Source: JAGGYK01 sp034716155
GTDB taxonomy: Bacteria > Desulfobacterota > Desulfomonilia > UBA1062
DNA: 6,650 bases
Reading direction: 5' to 3'
NCBI GenBank assembly: GCA_034716155.1
Contig: JAYEFR010000276.1
Span: 1 to 6,650, forward strand
Part shown: positions 5,239 to 6,650 of the stretch, in pieces
Position numbering within the stretch: position 1 is the first letter of the stretch
How the letters are laid out: each line of letters starts with the position of its first letter
Translations under genes and position numbers: made by a program
Notes under the pieces: model-generated
What the model was told of the DNA's origin: nothing
Databases searched by the model: none
The model's input: the letters and a program-made list of their open reading frames with translations, nothing else

Positions 5239-5744
5239 CTGCTTAAGCCCTCCAGCCAACCCTCAAGGGTTTTTATTATATACATATTTTGAGTGCCCAC
5301 TGCCTCTTTTTTAATCTCCGGATCCTTAGATGAAGCCGGCAACTTTGAATATATGTCAACTGCCTGCCTGAAATGACCCTGTTTCGAATAAAGCCTTGCA
5401 AGTTCTAAGGATGGTACACTCATAAGCTCTGAGGTGTCTCTAGATGAAAGCACATCCTTAGCCTCATCATCATCAGGCCTGAATGCAAGGTAGTCCCCAA
5501 TAAACTTTTCCGCCGAATCCATATCCCCCAAGTCTTTATAGATAGCCCCCATATAAAACAAAGTCCTTATAAGAGAATCTATGTGCTTGTATACATATGT
5601 AAACACATCAAGTGCATCTTTACTTCTTCCAAGTTTATACAAAGAGATAGCCAACATAAACCTGCCTTCTATGTTTTTTATTTCATCTGCCGCATCAGCT
5701 ATATCCAGGAATCTGCCCTCATCAAATGCCCTCTTTATATCCAT
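5235..5744 (-). CDS. Tetratricopeptide repeat protein
   Basis: The product is 169 residues, all helical in appearance, with no signal peptide or membrane segment, so probably cytoplasmic. Three TPR-like units are visible: about 28-54 (ISLYKLGRSKDALDVFTYVY), 62-92 (LFYMGAIYKDLGDMDSAEKF) and 113-137 (LELARLYSKQGHFRQAVDIY). A final helix has two tryptophan-rich turns (EGWLEGL). TPRs mediate protein-protein contacts, and no enzymatic role is apparent. ATG 5744 was preferred to ATG 5765 because GGAAGG sits seven bases upstream. The start overlaps the aroB end by 23 bases, and the TGA overlaps the aroQ ATG. Its place between two shikimate genes suggests co-expression, but a role in that pathway is not shown by the sequence. 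Confidence 0.85.
   Translation of the reverse strand: MDIKRAFDEGRFLDIADAADEIKNIEGRFMLAISLYKLGRSKDALDVFTYVYKHIDSLIRTLFYMGAIYKDLGDMDSAEKFIGDYLAFRPDDDEAKDVLSSRDTSELMSVPSLELARLYSKQGHFRQAVDIYSKLPASSKDPEIKKEAVGTQNMYIIKTLEGWLEGLSR
5248..5253 (-). promoter_or_regulatory. Ribosome binding site of aroQ
   Basis: GGAGGG on the minus strand, nine bases before ATG 5238. This near-perfect Shine-Dalgarno site lies inside the end of the TPR gene. It supports the downstream ATG over the one at 5259. Confidence 0.75.
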
Positions 5745-6650
5745 GAACAAACCTTCCGTAAGCATCTAGTATGTTGGGAATACTTAGTTTTTTCACAATA
5801 GCATCACCTATACCTGGTGTCAACACAAACCCAATGCCCTTTTCATATGCCTTTTTGTCCATAATCAATATGTCCTCCAGGCAAGAAGGTTCTGGAAATG
5901 ATATATCAGGGCCTGCAAGATCAAGGCCTCTCATCAGATTTTCTATCCTCTTCAAACTCTCCTTGTCAAGGAGGCCCATATCATAAGAAAACCATGAGGC
6001 AAATAAAATACCCATGGCGACTGCCTGGCCGTGTAATATGGTAAACCCCCTTGCCTTCTCAACGGCATGGCCAATAGTATGTCCAAAGTTCAATATCCTT
6101 CTTAAGCCTGCCTCTTTCTCATCCATAGCCACCACATATGCCTTGTCCTTTACGCACATCCTCACAATCTCTTTATAGTCATGCGTGCCTTTCGACTCCA
6201 GATAGCTGAAGAGATCCTTATCCATTATGATCCCATACTTTACCACCTCTGCAAGAGCACTTTTTAAGACATCATCTTCAAGTGTCTCTAAAAATCTAAC
6301 ATCACAAAGCACAAACACGGGCTGATAAAATGTACCTATAAGATTCTTGCCCAATTCGTGATTTATACCGGTCTTCCCACCTATGCCGGCATCCACCTGG
6401 GCAAGGAGCGTTGTCGGAACCTGTATTACAGGGATACCTCGCATAACAATACTTGCAGCAAACCCAGCCAGATCACATACCACTCCCCCGCCTATAGCCA
6501 TACATGCCCAGCCTCGGTTTACAGGGAGTTCAAGCATTTGATCGATGACCTTGCCTAAAAAGGAGGCTGTCTTTGACCCTTCTCCAGCAGGGACAATTGT
6601 AATATGATATTGAACACCTTTAAGCGCGTCCTTTATAATGGGCATGTAAT
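5722..6650 (-). CDS. aroB: 3-dehydroquinate synthase, N-terminus beyond the window
   Basis: At least 309 codons are visible, and the frame is still open at the window edge. The family is about 350-370 residues, so roughly 50 N-terminal residues are missing. It converts DAHP to 3-dehydroquinate with NAD and a divalent metal, step 2 of the shikimate pathway. Numbering from the Met at 6645, the NAD-binding part includes AIGGGVVCDLAGFAAS (50-65) and the phosphate/substrate segment VPTTLLAQVDAGIGGKTGIN (77-96). The metal ligands are Glu133 (LAEVVKYG), His189 (LNFGHTIGH) and His205 (LHGQAVAMG). The usual Glu of HGEAV is Gln, a position that is not a ligand. The late DKK motif (263-265) is present. 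The Met at 6645 is internal, not the start. It is the most upstream visible gene of the minus-strand cluster. Confidence 0.97.
   Translation of the reverse strand, partial: YMPIIKDALKGVQYHITIVPAGEGSKTASFLGKVIDQMLELPVNRGWACMAIGGGVVCDLAGFAASIVMRGIPVIQVPTTLLAQVDAGIGGKTGINHELGKNLIGTFYQPVFVLCDVRFLETLEDDVLKSALAEVVKYGIIMDKDLFSYLESKGTHDYKEIVRMCVKDKAYVVAMDEKEAGLRRILNFGHTIGHAVEKARGFTILHGQAVAMGILFASWFSYDMGLLDKESLKRIENLMRGLDLAGPDISFPEPSCLEDILIMDKKAYEKGIGFVLTPGIGDAIVKKLSIPNILDAYGRFVHGYKEGI
5752..5757 (-). promoter_or_regulatory. Ribosome binding site of the TPR gene
   Basis: GGAAGG on the minus strand, seven bases before ATG 5744. It sits inside the 3' end of aroB and indicates the shorter start. Confidence 0.65.

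Noticed and set aside
5722..6645. aroB starting at the ATG at 6645
   Set aside because: The frame continues to the window edge, and about 50 N-terminal residues of the family would be missing, so the true start lies outside.

Overview
The window reads as part of a bacterial chromosome, probably from an uncultured or little-studied Gram-negative-type lineage. The bacterial signs are overlapping genes, Shine-Dalgarno sites, a lipobox lipoprotein and a lysine-type EF-P. Base composition is moderate. The genes use ATA for Ile and AGG/AGA for Arg heavily, which is compatible with Nitrospirota- or deltaproteobacteria-like groups, but nothing here fixes the taxonomy.

Left part (1-2141): This is the accessory-looking part. 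It opens with the last 42 codons of a plus-strand gene whose C-terminus resembles DUF5615 PIN-like proteins. A heptamer-based repeat array follows at about 157-305. Next comes a minus-strand gene for a predicted lipoprotein of unknown function (307-1164), whose stop codon lies one base from the array. A second, diverged heptamer array (about 1246-1339) lies upstream of the lipoprotein gene. It directly precedes a plus-strand TVP38/TMEM64 (DedA-like, VTT domain) membrane protein gene. The two arrays begin with closely similar sequences in the same orientation, so the lipoprotein gene sits between direct copies of one repeat family. This is the least explained part of the window.

Right part (2046-6650): This is one tightly packed minus-strand gene cluster, in transcription order: aroB (5' end beyond the window), a TPR protein, aroQ, an M24B Xaa-Pro peptidase, efp, accB, and a lipoate ligase/octanoyltransferase-family gene. 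Junctions are overlaps of 4 to 23 nt, an abutting stop/start, or a 10-nt gap, so co-transcription and translational coupling are likely. AroB and AroQ catalyse steps 2 and 3 of the shikimate pathway. EF-P relieves ribosome stalling at polyproline, and the peptidase cleaves Xaa-Pro bonds. AccB carries biotin for acetyl-CoA carboxylase. The order aroQ-pepP-efp-accB is a known bacterial arrangement that usually continues into accC. Here accC is absent, and a cofactor-ligase-family gene takes that place with an ATGA overlap. That last gene runs 96 bp into the convergent TVP38-family gene, with no intergenic space for a terminator.

No tRNA, rRNA, CRISPR array, transposase or convincing riboswitch was seen. 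The arrays and the lipoprotein between them are the parts most worth a second look; the shikimate-accB cluster is mostly conventional.
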